From JALFST01 sp022779285 (GTDB lineage: Bacteria > Bacillota > Clostridia > Tissierellales > Peptoniphilaceae), in assembly GCA_050313895.1 (NCBI GenBank), contig JBNPMI010000003.1: DNA of 64,000 nucleotides; one strand, given 5' to 3'. Position numbers and translations under genes: made by a program. This document shows positions 47,603 to 56,400 of this stretch, piece after piece. The notes beneath the pieces were generated by a model. It saw nothing but the letters and a program-made list of their open reading frames with translations. It searched no databases and was not told the DNA's origin. Position 1 is the stretch's first letter, and each line of letters starts with the position of its first letter.

Positions 47603-48114
47603 AGGTGATTTTTCCGGGAAGCTTTGATCCGGTCACGTACGGACATCTTGATGTGATTCAAAGAGCGGCGCATATGTTTGAAGAGCTTGTTGTTGCAGTG
47701 CTTGCGAATCAGCAAAAAGGGAGACTCTTTACAGATCATGAAAAAATTGAAATGCTCGAGGAACTGTTGTATGATTATGATAATGTAACAATAAAGAGTT
47801 TTTCCGGCTTGCTGGTCGATTTCGTGAAAAGAGAGCATGCTGATGCGGTAGTACGCGGATTGCGGACCTCTCCGGATTTCCACTATGAAAGGCAGCTTGC
47901 GCTTTTAAATCGATCGCTTGCACCTTCTATGGAGACAATCTTTTTGATTACGGATGAACGCTTTTCTTATGTGAGCTCCAGCTTTGCGAGAGAAGTGGCA
48001 AGCTATGGCGGTGATGTTTCCGGTCTTGTGCCCAAAAATGTGGAACGAAAGCTCCGGGAAAAATTTTCAATAGCCGGTGATGTTCTGCCATCGGAACAGA
48101 GCGGCCAGATCTAA
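47599..48114 (+). CDS. coaD: Phosphopantetheine adenylyltransferase
   Basis: It makes dephospho-CoA from 4'-phosphopantetheine and ATP. The 171-residue protein opens KVIFPGSFDPVTYGHLDVIQRA, with the TxxH-type motif (T14, H17), has VVRGLRTSPDFHYERQLALLNRSL and the second motif YVSSSFAREVASYGGDV. It follows rsmD directly. Confidence 0.97.
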   Translation: MKVIFPGSFDPVTYGHLDVIQRAAHMFEELVVAVLANQQKGRLFTDHEKIEMLEELLYDYDNVTIKSFSGLLVDFVKREHADAVVRGLRTSPDFHYERQLALLNRSLAPSMETIFLITDERFSYVSSSFAREVASYGGDVSGLVPKNVERKLREKFSIAGDVLPSEQSGQI

Positions 48115-48123
48115 GGGGGAATC

Positions 48124-48594
48124 ATGGATATTTTACAATTGATCGAAGAGCTTGAAGACGTTTTGGATGATGCATCAAACATTCCTTTTTCCAAAAAGGT
48201 TGCCGTCGATCCCGATGAGATTTTTGAGATTGTGAAGGAAATCCGCTCAAGCTTGCCGGAGGAAATCCGTCAGGCGAAATGGGTGAATGACGAACGCGAT
48301 CGTATTTTACAAGAGGCAAATGAACAAGCCTCTCAGCTGACAGAGCAAGCGAAAAATCGAGCAGCGGAGGTGGATCGGGATGCACAAAACCGCTTCAACG
48401 AGCTTGTAAGCGAGCATCGGATCACACAGATGGCGACTCGTCAGGCGGAGGAGATGGTGAACAATGCGCAGCAGCAGTCTCGCCAGATTCGAGAGGGTGT
48501 GTTTTCCTATATTGATGAGGTCCTCAGCAATACACAGGAAAATCTCCGCACTGTCATCGCCGAGCTGGATCATAATCGGTCAGAGCTGAAGTAA
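48124..48594 (+). CDS. Coiled-coil protein of unknown function
   Basis: A 156-residue hydrophilic, strongly helical protein. It opens MDILQLIEELEDVLDDASNIP, carries VAVDPDEIFEIVKEIRSSLPEEIRQAKWV, then a long Gln/Glu/Ala-rich coiled coil (about 55-150) resembling ATP synthase b-subunit or DivIVA-like rods. There is no membrane span. Similar small proteins often follow coaD in Clostridia (from memory), without a known role. AAGGGGGAATC precedes the start and a strong terminator follows. Confidence 0.8.
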   Translation: MDILQLIEELEDVLDDASNIPFSKKVAVDPDEIFEIVKEIRSSLPEEIRQAKWVNDERDRILQEANEQASQLTEQAKNRAAEVDRDAQNRFNELVSEHRITQMATRQAEEMVNNAQQQSRQIREGVFSYIDEVLSNTQENLRTVIAELDHNRSELK

Positions 48595-48603
48595 GAACCT
48601 TCC

Positions 48604-48629
48604 AGAGAGTCGTGAGACTCTCTTTTTTT
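48604..48629 (+). terminator. Rho-independent terminator
   Basis: AGAGAGTC (48604-48611), loop GTGA and GACTCTCT (48616-48623) followed by a run of T to 48629. It closes the asp23-to-coiled-coil transcription unit. Confidence 0.92.
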
Positions 48630-48649
48630 ATCATTCTAAGGGAACGGAG

Positions 48650-50194
48650 ATGAGCATGTTTGCGCTGAAGCAATTTCAAGAGCATTTGAAATCAGAAATT
48701 ATAAAAAATGTCGGAGACATTTCAGAAATCTCTATCCATGAAATTTCTTATAATTCCAAGGATGTGAAACCGGGAACTCTGTTTTTTTGCAAGGGGAATG
48801 CATTTCGGAAAGAATACTTAGAGGAGGCGATTCAAAAGGGAGCGGTCGCCTATATTTCCGAGGCGGATTACGGTGTGTCCATCCCGGGAATGATCGTGAC
48901 TTCCATGCGCAGGGTTCTGGCTCCGGCTGCGAGCTTGTTTTACGATCACCCTGAGGCAAAATTAAGACTTGTCGGCATTACCGGCACAAAGGGAAAATCA
49001 ACAACCTGTGTTTATTTGCATACGATTTATGATGCATGGGCAAGGAAACATCATTGTGCACCTTCCGGAATGATTTCCTCAATTTACAATTTTGATGGTG
49101 CGGAGAAGGAGGATTCCTCGCTTTCTACGCCGGAGCCCTTTGAGCTCTTTTCTTTTCTGAATCGATGCGTTCAAAACGGCGTCGATACCGTGATTATGGA
49201 GGTGTCCTCGCAGGCCTTGAAATATGGCCGTACGACGGGGCTGTATTTTCAATATTGCGCATTTTTAAACATTTCGGAGGATCATATTTCTCCGATCGAG
49301 CATTCGGATTTTGCGGATTACTTCACATCCAAGCTTCGCATTTTTTCTCAGTCCCATGTCGCAATCCTGAACATGGGAAGCGATCATTTTTCAGAGATTG
49401 AGGAGGAAGCCGCAAAATCGTCAAAAAGAGTTTATGTAGGAAAAAGAGGAGGCTCCGGCAAGCCGGATTATATTTTGAATTCCGTAGAGGAGGATGCAAG
49501 GGGACTTACCATCTCCTTATCCGATCAGGAATGTACACAGACATTATGGATTCCGGCACATGGCAGCTTCAATGCGGAAAATGCTTTGGTCGCAGATGCA
49601 ATTGCCATGGAGATGGGGATAGATCGGGACTCAATACGTGAGGGTCTGAGCAATGCTTTTGTTCCCGGACGAATGGAGGTCTATTTTTCTTTTGATGAGA
49701 GATTGTTTATTTATGTAGACTATGCTCACAATCGCCTGAGCTTCGAGACCTTGCTGCAGTCTGTGCGAGAAATGCATCCGAACGCAGGAGTACTTCTCGT
49801 ATTTGGCAGCGCAGGAGGAAAGGCGTTGAACAGAAGGAAAGATCTCGGAGAGGTGGCAGGGAAATATGCGGATTATTGCGTTTTGACTGCTGAGGATCCT
49901 AATTACGAACCTGTACAGGAAATCAATCAGGACATCGGTCAATATTTGGATTTTATGCATTGTCCGTGGGTGAGTATCGAGGATCGTGAAGAGGCTCTTC
50001 GTGAATCGATGCGCATCGGACGAGAGCATTTGAGCGAAAAAAATCCCCTGATTCTGCTCTTTCTCGGAAAGGGTGCTGAGAACACACAAAAAATCAGAGG
50101 AAAATATGAATTCTATCTCTCGGATAGCCGAATCGCACAAGAAATGATCGATGATTGGAACAAGAATTATTCTTTGGATTCGCCGGGAAAATAG
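48650..50194 (+). CDS. murE: MurE-like UDP-MurNAc-tripeptide ligase, non-DAP type
   Basis: A 514-residue Mur ligase adding the third residue of the peptidoglycan stem. It has the N-terminal uridine-binding domain (YNSKDVKPGTLFFCKG), ATP loop GITGTKGKST (about 109-118), EVSSQALKYGR, VDYAHN and GSAGGKALNRRKDLGEV. At residues 415-418 stands EDPN, where meso-DAP enzymes have DNPR. This resembles the D(D/N)P(N/A) pattern of lysine-adding MurE of streptococci. The gene lies outside the dcw cluster. It overlaps the tmcAL 3' end by 28 bases on the other strand. Confidence 0.88.
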   Translation: MSMFALKQFQEHLKSEIIKNVGDISEISIHEISYNSKDVKPGTLFFCKGNAFRKEYLEEAIQKGAVAYISEADYGVSIPGMIVTSMRRVLAPAASLFYDHPEAKLRLVGITGTKGKSTTCVYLHTIYDAWARKHHCAPSGMISSIYNFDGAEKEDSSLSTPEPFELFSFLNRCVQNGVDTVIMEVSSQALKYGRTTGLYFQYCAFLNISEDHISPIEHSDFADYFTSKLRIFSQSHVAILNMGSDHFSEIEEEAAKSSKRVYVGKRGGSGKPDYILNSVEEDARGLTISLSDQECTQTLWIPAHGSFNAENALVADAIAMEMGIDRDSIREGLSNAFVPGRMEVYFSFDERLFIYVDYAHNRLSFETLLQSVREMHPNAGVLLVFGSAGGKALNRRKDLGEVAGKYADYCVLTAEDPNYEPVQEINQDIGQYLDFMHCPWVSIEDREEALRESMRIGREHLSEKNPLILLFLGKGAENTQKIRGKYEFYLSDSRIAQEMIDDWNKNYSLDSPGK

Positions 50195-51318
50195 TACTTC
50201 GGTATGGAGGTAAAGATGCCGTGCGGATTGAGCAGGGATTGCAGCTGTTCGGCTTTTTTGCTGATGCTCACAAGCATTTGCTGACTTTCGGAGGGAGGCC
50301 TGCTCCATTTTTTTTGAAGGATATTGCACGAGCATCCTCGCAGCAGGGTTCGTCCGCGCTGATTGAAAGCGAGGGGACGCAGATAGTCCACAGGAGGAAG
50401 CTGTTTAGGTACCTTTAACACGCTTGTCAGAATCATGCGGCGGTAGCGAGACTTGGACTGCCTCTTATTGGCGGAAAGCTCGACGGCTTGATCTACATTG
50501 CCGGTTTCCTTTAAGAAACGAAGGAATCGAATATCCATTCCCTGTTCATAGTGGACTGAGCGTTCAAGATGCAGGTTTTTCAATGCATCCGCATAGATGA
50601 GATAGGGATACAATCCGTTGAGGGATTCTGTAAGCCGGCTGCCGTTTTTCAGGATTTCCTTCGGCAGTCCGGGAAGCTGATCGGAAACATCTTGGCCGCT
50701 TGTCAGAAGAGCACGGAGCTGCGAAGCCGAGGAGCATTCGGGATGGAGGATCGCTTCATCATGCTGAGCGCCGATCCGGCCCACCGGCAGGATTTCCCAA
50801 TCCAGCTTCAGAGCTTCGATGGCACGAATATAGTTGAATGCCAAAATAGCATTGGGACGCAAGGGAATTCCTATCGCCTGCTCCATGGCGGAGCGGTAGG
50901 AAAGACCATTTTGCATGGATTGCCGTATCTGTAATTGAGATTGCTCATGATTGACGCTTTTGAGCAGATCATAAAGACCGGACAGGGGATATTCTTTTTC
51001 AATGCCGAAGCTCAGTGCACAAACTTCCGGTATTAGAGAAAGCGTCTGAACAGCTCCCAAAGCAAACTGCTCTGCGCTTTGCAGGGAATATGCCGCGGGA
51101 AGCTCAATAACGAGATCCATTCCCTGCGAGATCGCAATTTGCGCTCTTGTCCACGGATCGATAATCGCCGGCGCACCGCGTTGTACGAAGGATGCGGACA
51201 TGACGCCACATACGATATCATATTTCTTTTTTGTTTTTTCAATGAGATAGCGGTGTCCTGCATGCAGAGGATTGAACTCACAGACGATACCGCATACTTT
51301 TGGAGGGGATGAAATCAT
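50167..51318 (-). CDS. tmcAL: tRNA(Met) cytidine acetate ligase TmcAL (YlbM)
   Basis: It makes N4-acetylcytidine at the wobble base of elongator tRNA-Met from acetate and ATP. The 383-residue protein has the nucleotidyltransferase opening GIVCEFNPLHAGHRYLIEK (HxGH, about 10-28), MSASFVQRGAPAIIDPWTRAQ and IELPAAYSLQSAEQFA, as in YlbM. The C-terminal part is more diverged. It is convergent with the MurE-like gene. Its start is 52 bases left of the rpmF promoter, which points the other way. Confidence 0.93.
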   Translation of the reverse strand: MISSPPKVCGIVCEFNPLHAGHRYLIEKTKKKYDIVCGVMSASFVQRGAPAIIDPWTRAQIAISQGMDLVIELPAAYSLQSAEQFALGAVQTLSLIPEVCALSFGIEKEYPLSGLYDLLKSVNHEQSQLQIRQSMQNGLSYRSAMEQAIGIPLRPNAILAFNYIRAIEALKLDWEILPVGRIGAQHDEAILHPECSSASQLRALLTSGQDVSDQLPGLPKEILKNGSRLTESLNGLYPYLIYADALKNLHLERSVHYEQGMDIRFLRFLKETGNVDQAVELSANKRQSKSRYRRMILTSVLKVPKQLPPVDYLRPLAFNQRGRTLLRGCSCNILQKKWSRPPSESQQMLVSISKKAEQLQSLLNPHGIFTSIPKYYFPGESKE

Positions 51319-51369
51319 GTCGGATTATTTTCCTTTCTGCAATCCCATGATACAATATTCAAAGAAATC

Positions 51370-51398
51370 TTGACAAGCACCGCTCAACTACGTATAAT
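51370..51398 (+). promoter_or_regulatory. Consensus promoter of rpmF
   Basis: TTGACA (51370-51375) and TATAAT (51393-51398) with a 17-bp spacer match the sigma-A consensus exactly. It is the best promoter in the window, as suits a ribosomal protein gene. Confidence 0.92.
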
Positions 51399-51445
51399 TC
51401 TTGTGTTATTCTTTAATAAACAAGATTGGCGAAGGAGGTGTTTCC

Positions 51446-51628
51446 ATGGCTGTACCGAAGAGAAAAACGTCGAAAACGAGAAGAGATAAAAGAAGAGCTT
51501 CGTCCTATCGCTTAAAGACTTATGCTACTGTTGCCTGCCCGAATTGCGGAGCAGCAAAATTGCCGCATCGCGTATGCGAAAGCTGCGGTTACTATGACGG
51601 TAAGGAAGCTGTCTCTGTAAACGCATAG
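51446..51628 (+). CDS. rpmF: 50S ribosomal protein L32
   Basis: A 60-residue L32 protein: [19 protein letters not shown], then a zinc ribbon CPNC...CESC (about 33-49) and a short tail. ATG 51446 follows GAAGGAGGTG. The DUF177 (YceD) gene that often precedes rpmF is absent; the promoter is directly upstream. Confidence 0.97.
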   Translation: MAVPKRKTSKTRRDKRRASSYRLKTYATVACPNCGAAKLPHRVCESCGYYDGKEAVSVNA

Positions 51629-51646
51629 TTCGTTCTTCGTCGAGGA

Positions 51647-51682
51647 AGTGTAGGAATCTTCGGATTTCTACGCTTTTTTTTT
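51647..51682 (+). terminator. Terminator/attenuator between rpmF and plsX
   Basis: AGTGTAGGAATC (51647-51658) pairs with GATTTCTACGCT (51663-51674), with two G-U pairs, around a TTCG tetraloop, followed by nine T. plsX starts 20 bases later with no promoter seen between, so plsX-rnc-smc-ftsY expression may depend on read-through. Confidence 0.88.
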
Positions 51683-51702
51683 GAAAAAAGATGGGGGAAT
51701 TC

Positions 51703-52704
51703 ATGACTAAAATTATTATCGATTGTTACGGCTCCGATCGGGGACCGTCCATGGTGGCGGAGGGAGTGCGTCTTGCACGTGAAAAACGAGATTTCGATTG
51801 TGTGCTTGTAGGGCCGGAAAGCATCATGCGTACAGGGTTAAAGGATTTGACAGGCATTGAATTTTGCGATACCGAGGAGTACATCACAAATGAGGAAGCG
51901 CCGGTTATGGCAATTCGCCGCAGAAAAAACACAAGTAATGTGATTGCGCTCAATCGCTTGAATGAGGATGGAGATGTTTTGCTTTCGGCAGGAAGCACCG
52001 GTGCGCTCATGGCGGGAGGCTATTTCATTACAAAGCGTGTGCCGGGTATGAAAAGGCTCTGCCTTGCGGTCATTCTTCCGAACGGGAATCAAGGCACCTT
52101 ACTTTGTGATGTCGGGGCAAGTATGGATACGACACCTCAAATCCTGCGCCAATTTGCACTGGCGGCAAGTGCCTATGCAAGAGAGGTGATGCACATCGAT
52201 TCTCCTCGGATCGGGCTGCTCAATGTAGGAACAGAAGAGGAGAAGGGCGATCTTCGCAGCGCGGAAGCCTATCAGCTGCTGAAAAACTCAGATCTGAATT
52301 TTGTAGGGAATGTCGAGGCTCGCGAGCTCCTGATTCCTCCTTGCGATGTTGTGATTTCCGACGGATTTGCAGGAAATGTTGCGATCAAGACGATGGAGGG
52401 AACGGCAAGCGTTCTGATGCATGTTCTTAAGAAGGCCTTGAAATCCGGTCCGCTCACCATGCTTGGCGCTCTGCTGGTAAAAAAAGCCCTGAAGCAAGCC
52501 CTCAAGGATTATGATTATCATCAGTATGGCGGAGCGCCTATGCTGGGAACAAGAAAACCGATTTATAAGGCGCACGGCAATTCGACTGCTCAAACCTTTG
52601 CGCTCGCTATTTCCGAAGCGTTGAATTACGCAGAAAGCGGAGCATCGCAGAGAATATTTGATGCGCTGGCTTCATCGGAAAATCATAAGGATGGTGAACA
52701 ATAG
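51703..52704 (+). CDS. plsX: Phosphate acyltransferase PlsX
   Basis: It makes acyl-phosphate from acyl-ACP for phospholipid synthesis. The 333-residue protein has IIIDCYGSDRGPSMVAEGVRLA, VLLSAGSTGALMAGGYF, LCDVGASMDTTPQ, LLNVGTEEEKGD and VISDGFAGNVAIKTMEG. The usual N-terminal D-x-MGGD is here DCYGSDRGP, a mild variation. I chose ATG 51703 over 51691, since it has GGGGGAA upstream. No fabD, fabG or acpP lies between plsX and rnc. Confidence 0.94.
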   Translation: MTKIIIDCYGSDRGPSMVAEGVRLAREKRDFDCVLVGPESIMRTGLKDLTGIEFCDTEEYITNEEAPVMAIRRRKNTSNVIALNRLNEDGDVLLSAGSTGALMAGGYFITKRVPGMKRLCLAVILPNGNQGTLLCDVGASMDTTPQILRQFALAASAYAREVMHIDSPRIGLLNVGTEEEKGDLRSAEAYQLLKNSDLNFVGNVEARELLIPPCDVVISDGFAGNVAIKTMEGTASVLMHVLKKALKSGPLTMLGALLVKKALKQALKDYDYHQYGGAPMLGTRKPIYKAHGNSTAQTFALAISEALNYAESGASQRIFDALASSENHKDGEQ

Positions 52705-52718
52705 GAAAAGGAGTCTCT

Positions 52719-53432
52719 ATGCGATCTCTCAGCGAATTTTTAGAAGAGAAAATCGGATACCGTTTTTCAGATACCTCTATTGTCGAACAGGCGGCAGTCC
52801 ACCGCTCCTCAATTAATGAAACAGGCGGCACACGTTTGGACAGCTACGAGCGTCTGGAATTTTTGGGGGATGCCGTATTGGAGCTGATCATCAGTGATCT
52901 GCTCTATCACAAATTTCCCCGGGAGGCCGAAGGGGCATTGACACAAAAACGCATACAGATCGTTTCCGAGCCTTCGTTTGCATTCCTCGGAGAAGCTTGG
53001 GGACTGCCGCAATATGTGGTGCTCGGGCACGGAGAAGAGCTTCAGGGAGGAAGGCAAAAGCCGTCCATCATTTCCGATGTCTTTGAGGCGGTATGCGGAG
53101 CAATCTACCTTGATGGAGGATATGATTTTCTTTACCAATATTTTTCTGATCGAATCGATTCGCTCATTCAGGAAGAAACTCAGGTTGGCAGAGCCTTTGT
53201 GGATTACAAATCGAAAATTCAGGAATATTATCAAAAAAGGGAGATTCCGTTTTTCTATAAAGAGAGGAAGGTGGACGGCCCCGAGCATAATAAGCGTTAT
53301 ACATATGCTCTGATAGCCGGTCATCAAGAGGTGGCTGTCGGCGTGGGATCAAGTAAGAGACAGGCGCAGATGGATGCTGCGGAGAAAGCCTGGTCAAAAG
53401 TAAACGGAAGGCTGGAGAAATCGTGCGACTGA
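52719..53432 (+). CDS. rnc: Ribonuclease III
   Basis: A double-strand-specific endonuclease processing rRNA and other RNAs. The 237-residue protein has the signature ERLEFLGDAVLELIISDLLY (about 44-63), the second catalytic stretch DVFEAVCGAIYLDGG and a C-terminal dsRNA-binding domain ending QAQMDAAEKAW. AAAAGGAG precedes the start. It overlaps smc by ten bases. Confidence 0.97.
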   Translation: MRSLSEFLEEKIGYRFSDTSIVEQAAVHRSSINETGGTRLDSYERLEFLGDAVLELIISDLLYHKFPREAEGALTQKRIQIVSEPSFAFLGEAWGLPQYVVLGHGEELQGGRQKPSIISDVFEAVCGAIYLDGGYDFLYQYFSDRIDSLIQEETQVGRAFVDYKSKIQEYYQKREIPFFYKERKVDGPEHNKRYTYALIAGHQEVAVGVGSSKRQAQMDAAEKAWSKVNGRLEKSCD

Positions 53433-56400
53433 AATCTTTGGAATTATATGGCTTTAAATCCTTCGCAGATAAAGTGAAGCTGACATTTCACGAGAACTTT
53501 GAAGCCATTGTCGGGCCGAACGGTTCAGGAAAATCAAATATTTCGGATGCCATTCGCTGGGTTCTTGGCGAACAGTCGGCGAAGGCGCTTCGTGGTGAAA
53601 AAATGGAGGATGTGATCTTTTCCGGTACCGAAAAAAAGCCGCAAATGAATCTTGCTCAGGTCACCATTACATTTGATAACAGCGACGGATCCATTCCTCT
53701 TCCGTATGAGGAGGTCTCCGTGTCCCGTAAGGTGTATCGCTCAGGAGAGAGCCAATATCTCATCAATCATCAGATTGTAAGGCGTAAGGATGTACACGAG
53801 TTGTTTTTGGACACGGGGGTGGGGAAGGACGGCTACTCCATGATCGGGCAGGGACGTATTGAGGATATTCTCAGCTCCCGCAGTGAGGACCGGCGCGCGA
53901 TTTTTGAAGAGGCTGCCGGAATTTCAAAACTGAAATATAAAAAGACCGAGGCAGAGCGCCGATTAGACCGCACGGCATCTCATTTAGAGAAGGTTCTCGG
54001 TGATTTTCATATTAAGGAGCAGGAGCTGCGCATCCTCAAAAAACAGGCAGATAATGCCCGTTTGGGATATAAGCTCACGCAGGAATTGGAACAGCATGAG
54101 CTTTCCTTATTGCAGATGCAGTTGGATCAGGTGGAAGAGAAGGTCTGTAAGAATCAGGCGGATACGCAGAAGCTGCAGGCGGATCGGGATGCGTGTTTTT
54201 CGGAAAATATGCAGATTGAAGAGGCTTTGTCTCCTTTTCGCCAGTCCATGGATTCCTACGATGCAGAGCATGATCGCCTGCAGGGCGTGATTCGATCATT
54301 GGAGCTGAGGCTTCAGCAGGAGGAATCGGATCAGGCCATTCGGAGTCAGGAGCAATCCTTCCGGTCCCGTGAGATGGAGCGGATTGCAGAGGAATCCGCT
54401 GTAAGATTGGAGCAAATCCGGAAGCTGAGAGTTGAGGAGGAGGCTCTTAAAAAAGAAAAATCAGAGATAGAAAGAAAACTGCACTCGCTTATCGAAAAAC
54501 TGTCGGGAGATGCGGATGAAGGCTCCGGGCCTTTTGAGGAGCTTGAGAAGAAGCTTCATGAGGCTCGAAAAACGCAGACCGATCTTACCGCCAAGCTTTC
54601 CATTCTTGAATTTGAACGTCATTCACAGGAGGAGGCCGATCGGCGCTTAGCAGAGGAGCAAAAGCAAAAAGGCGCGGAGCTTCAGATCCTTGCTCAAGAG
54701 CTTCGCTCAGAAACGGAATGGATTGCCAAGCGCAAGGAAGCGCTGAAGAATGCAGCGGATCAATTACAGGACACGCAAACGCAGCTCCACCAAAATGAAG
54801 AGCAGCGTGCTGTTTTGGAGAAAAAAATAGAGGAAATTTCCCTTGAGGATCGGAAACAGGAAGCGGAGCAGGCACGTGTGTTTTCAGAACAACGCGTAGT
54901 ACAATCGCTGATCGATCATTATGAGGGATATTCCAAATCGGTGCAGCGGCTTCTTCGCTTGGGAGATCAGGAGCCGGCTATTCGGGCAAAATTTCGTGGC
55001 ACCCTTGCCGACCTGATTCATGTCAAAAGTCCATATGAAACCGCCATTGATGTTGTATTGGGCGGCAGTCTGCAAAATATTGTTGTGAACACGGAAAAGG
55101 ACGCCAGAGATCTCATTCAGCTTCTGAAGGAACGCCGATTGGGCCGTATTACTTTTTTGCCTATCGAAAAAATACGAGGCATGAAGCCTGTGGTGAGCCA
55201 TGCGCCGCAAGAACTGATGAATGCATGCGACGCACTGGAATTTGAAGAAGAGCTTCGCGGTATTGTGGAGCACTTTCTGGCTCGAACGACCATAGTTCAA
55301 AATATCGATGATGCCATTGCTCTTTCTCATCGCAGCGGATTCAGTAACCGTATCGTATCCCTGGAAGGCGACATACTCTCTTCATGGGGTTCCATGGTGG
55401 GAGGCTCCGTCTCCAAGAGAAGCTCGGCATCCCTGCTCAACCGGGAAAAGCAGTTGGAGGATTTTCGCGAAACGCTTCAAGCCCTTGAGGAAAAGCGTAA
55501 GCTGCATGCGGAAGCTCTTGTCCGTTTCGGCGAAAAAAAGGAGGCTCTTGCCGCGGACTTCTCCCGGCATCAGAATACCGTCGAGCATTTAAGAAATACA
55601 ATATCCACCGGAAGAGAAGAGCTTGCACTTCGTGAATCCAAGCTTGAAATGCGCAGAGCCAAGCTCAGTGAGCTTGAAACATTTCTTTCGCAAGCGGCAC
55701 AATATTCAGAGGAAAACTATCAAAGCCGAAAGACAGATCTGCAAGGACAAAAAAAGAGCCTTGAGGAACAGATCGAGACATTGACAGCACAACTGGAGAA
55801 CATACGGAAAAAAACACAGGAGTCGGATAAACAAAAGGCGCTGCTTCGCAGCGAAAAGGAATATGCGCAAAGGGATCTGCTTCTCAGTGAAAACAGAATC
55901 TCAGACCTTGAGGAGCGGCTGGAAAATCTGACGGAAAAAGAAAAAAGCGATCAGGAGGCTCTTGTATCATTAAAAAAACAGAACGACGTTTCCCGAGCTC
56001 AGGATGAGCAATATATACAAGACAGGGAGAAGCAATCAAAAGAAAAAATCCAATTTGCGGAACAATTGCAAAAGCTGGAGGAAGGTCATCATGACATTGC
56101 ACAGCGTGTAGAAAAGCAATTGCAAAGACAGAACGAGCTCAAGGCTTTGATTGGAGACACGGACAATCAAATATATCGCCTGAATCTCGAGATGGAAACG
56201 CTGAAGAATAAAAAAGCGGATTTGAGGGAGGCCTATCGGGAGCAATATGATTTGAGCCTTGAGGATGTGGAAAATCGACTGAACAAGCTCACGCCCGTTG
56301 AAACGACGAGAGCCAAGGTAAGTTCCATCAAGCAGCAGCTTTCTCAGATCGGATACTTCAACTTTGACAGTATCGAGGAATATGAGGGATTGGCGGAAGA

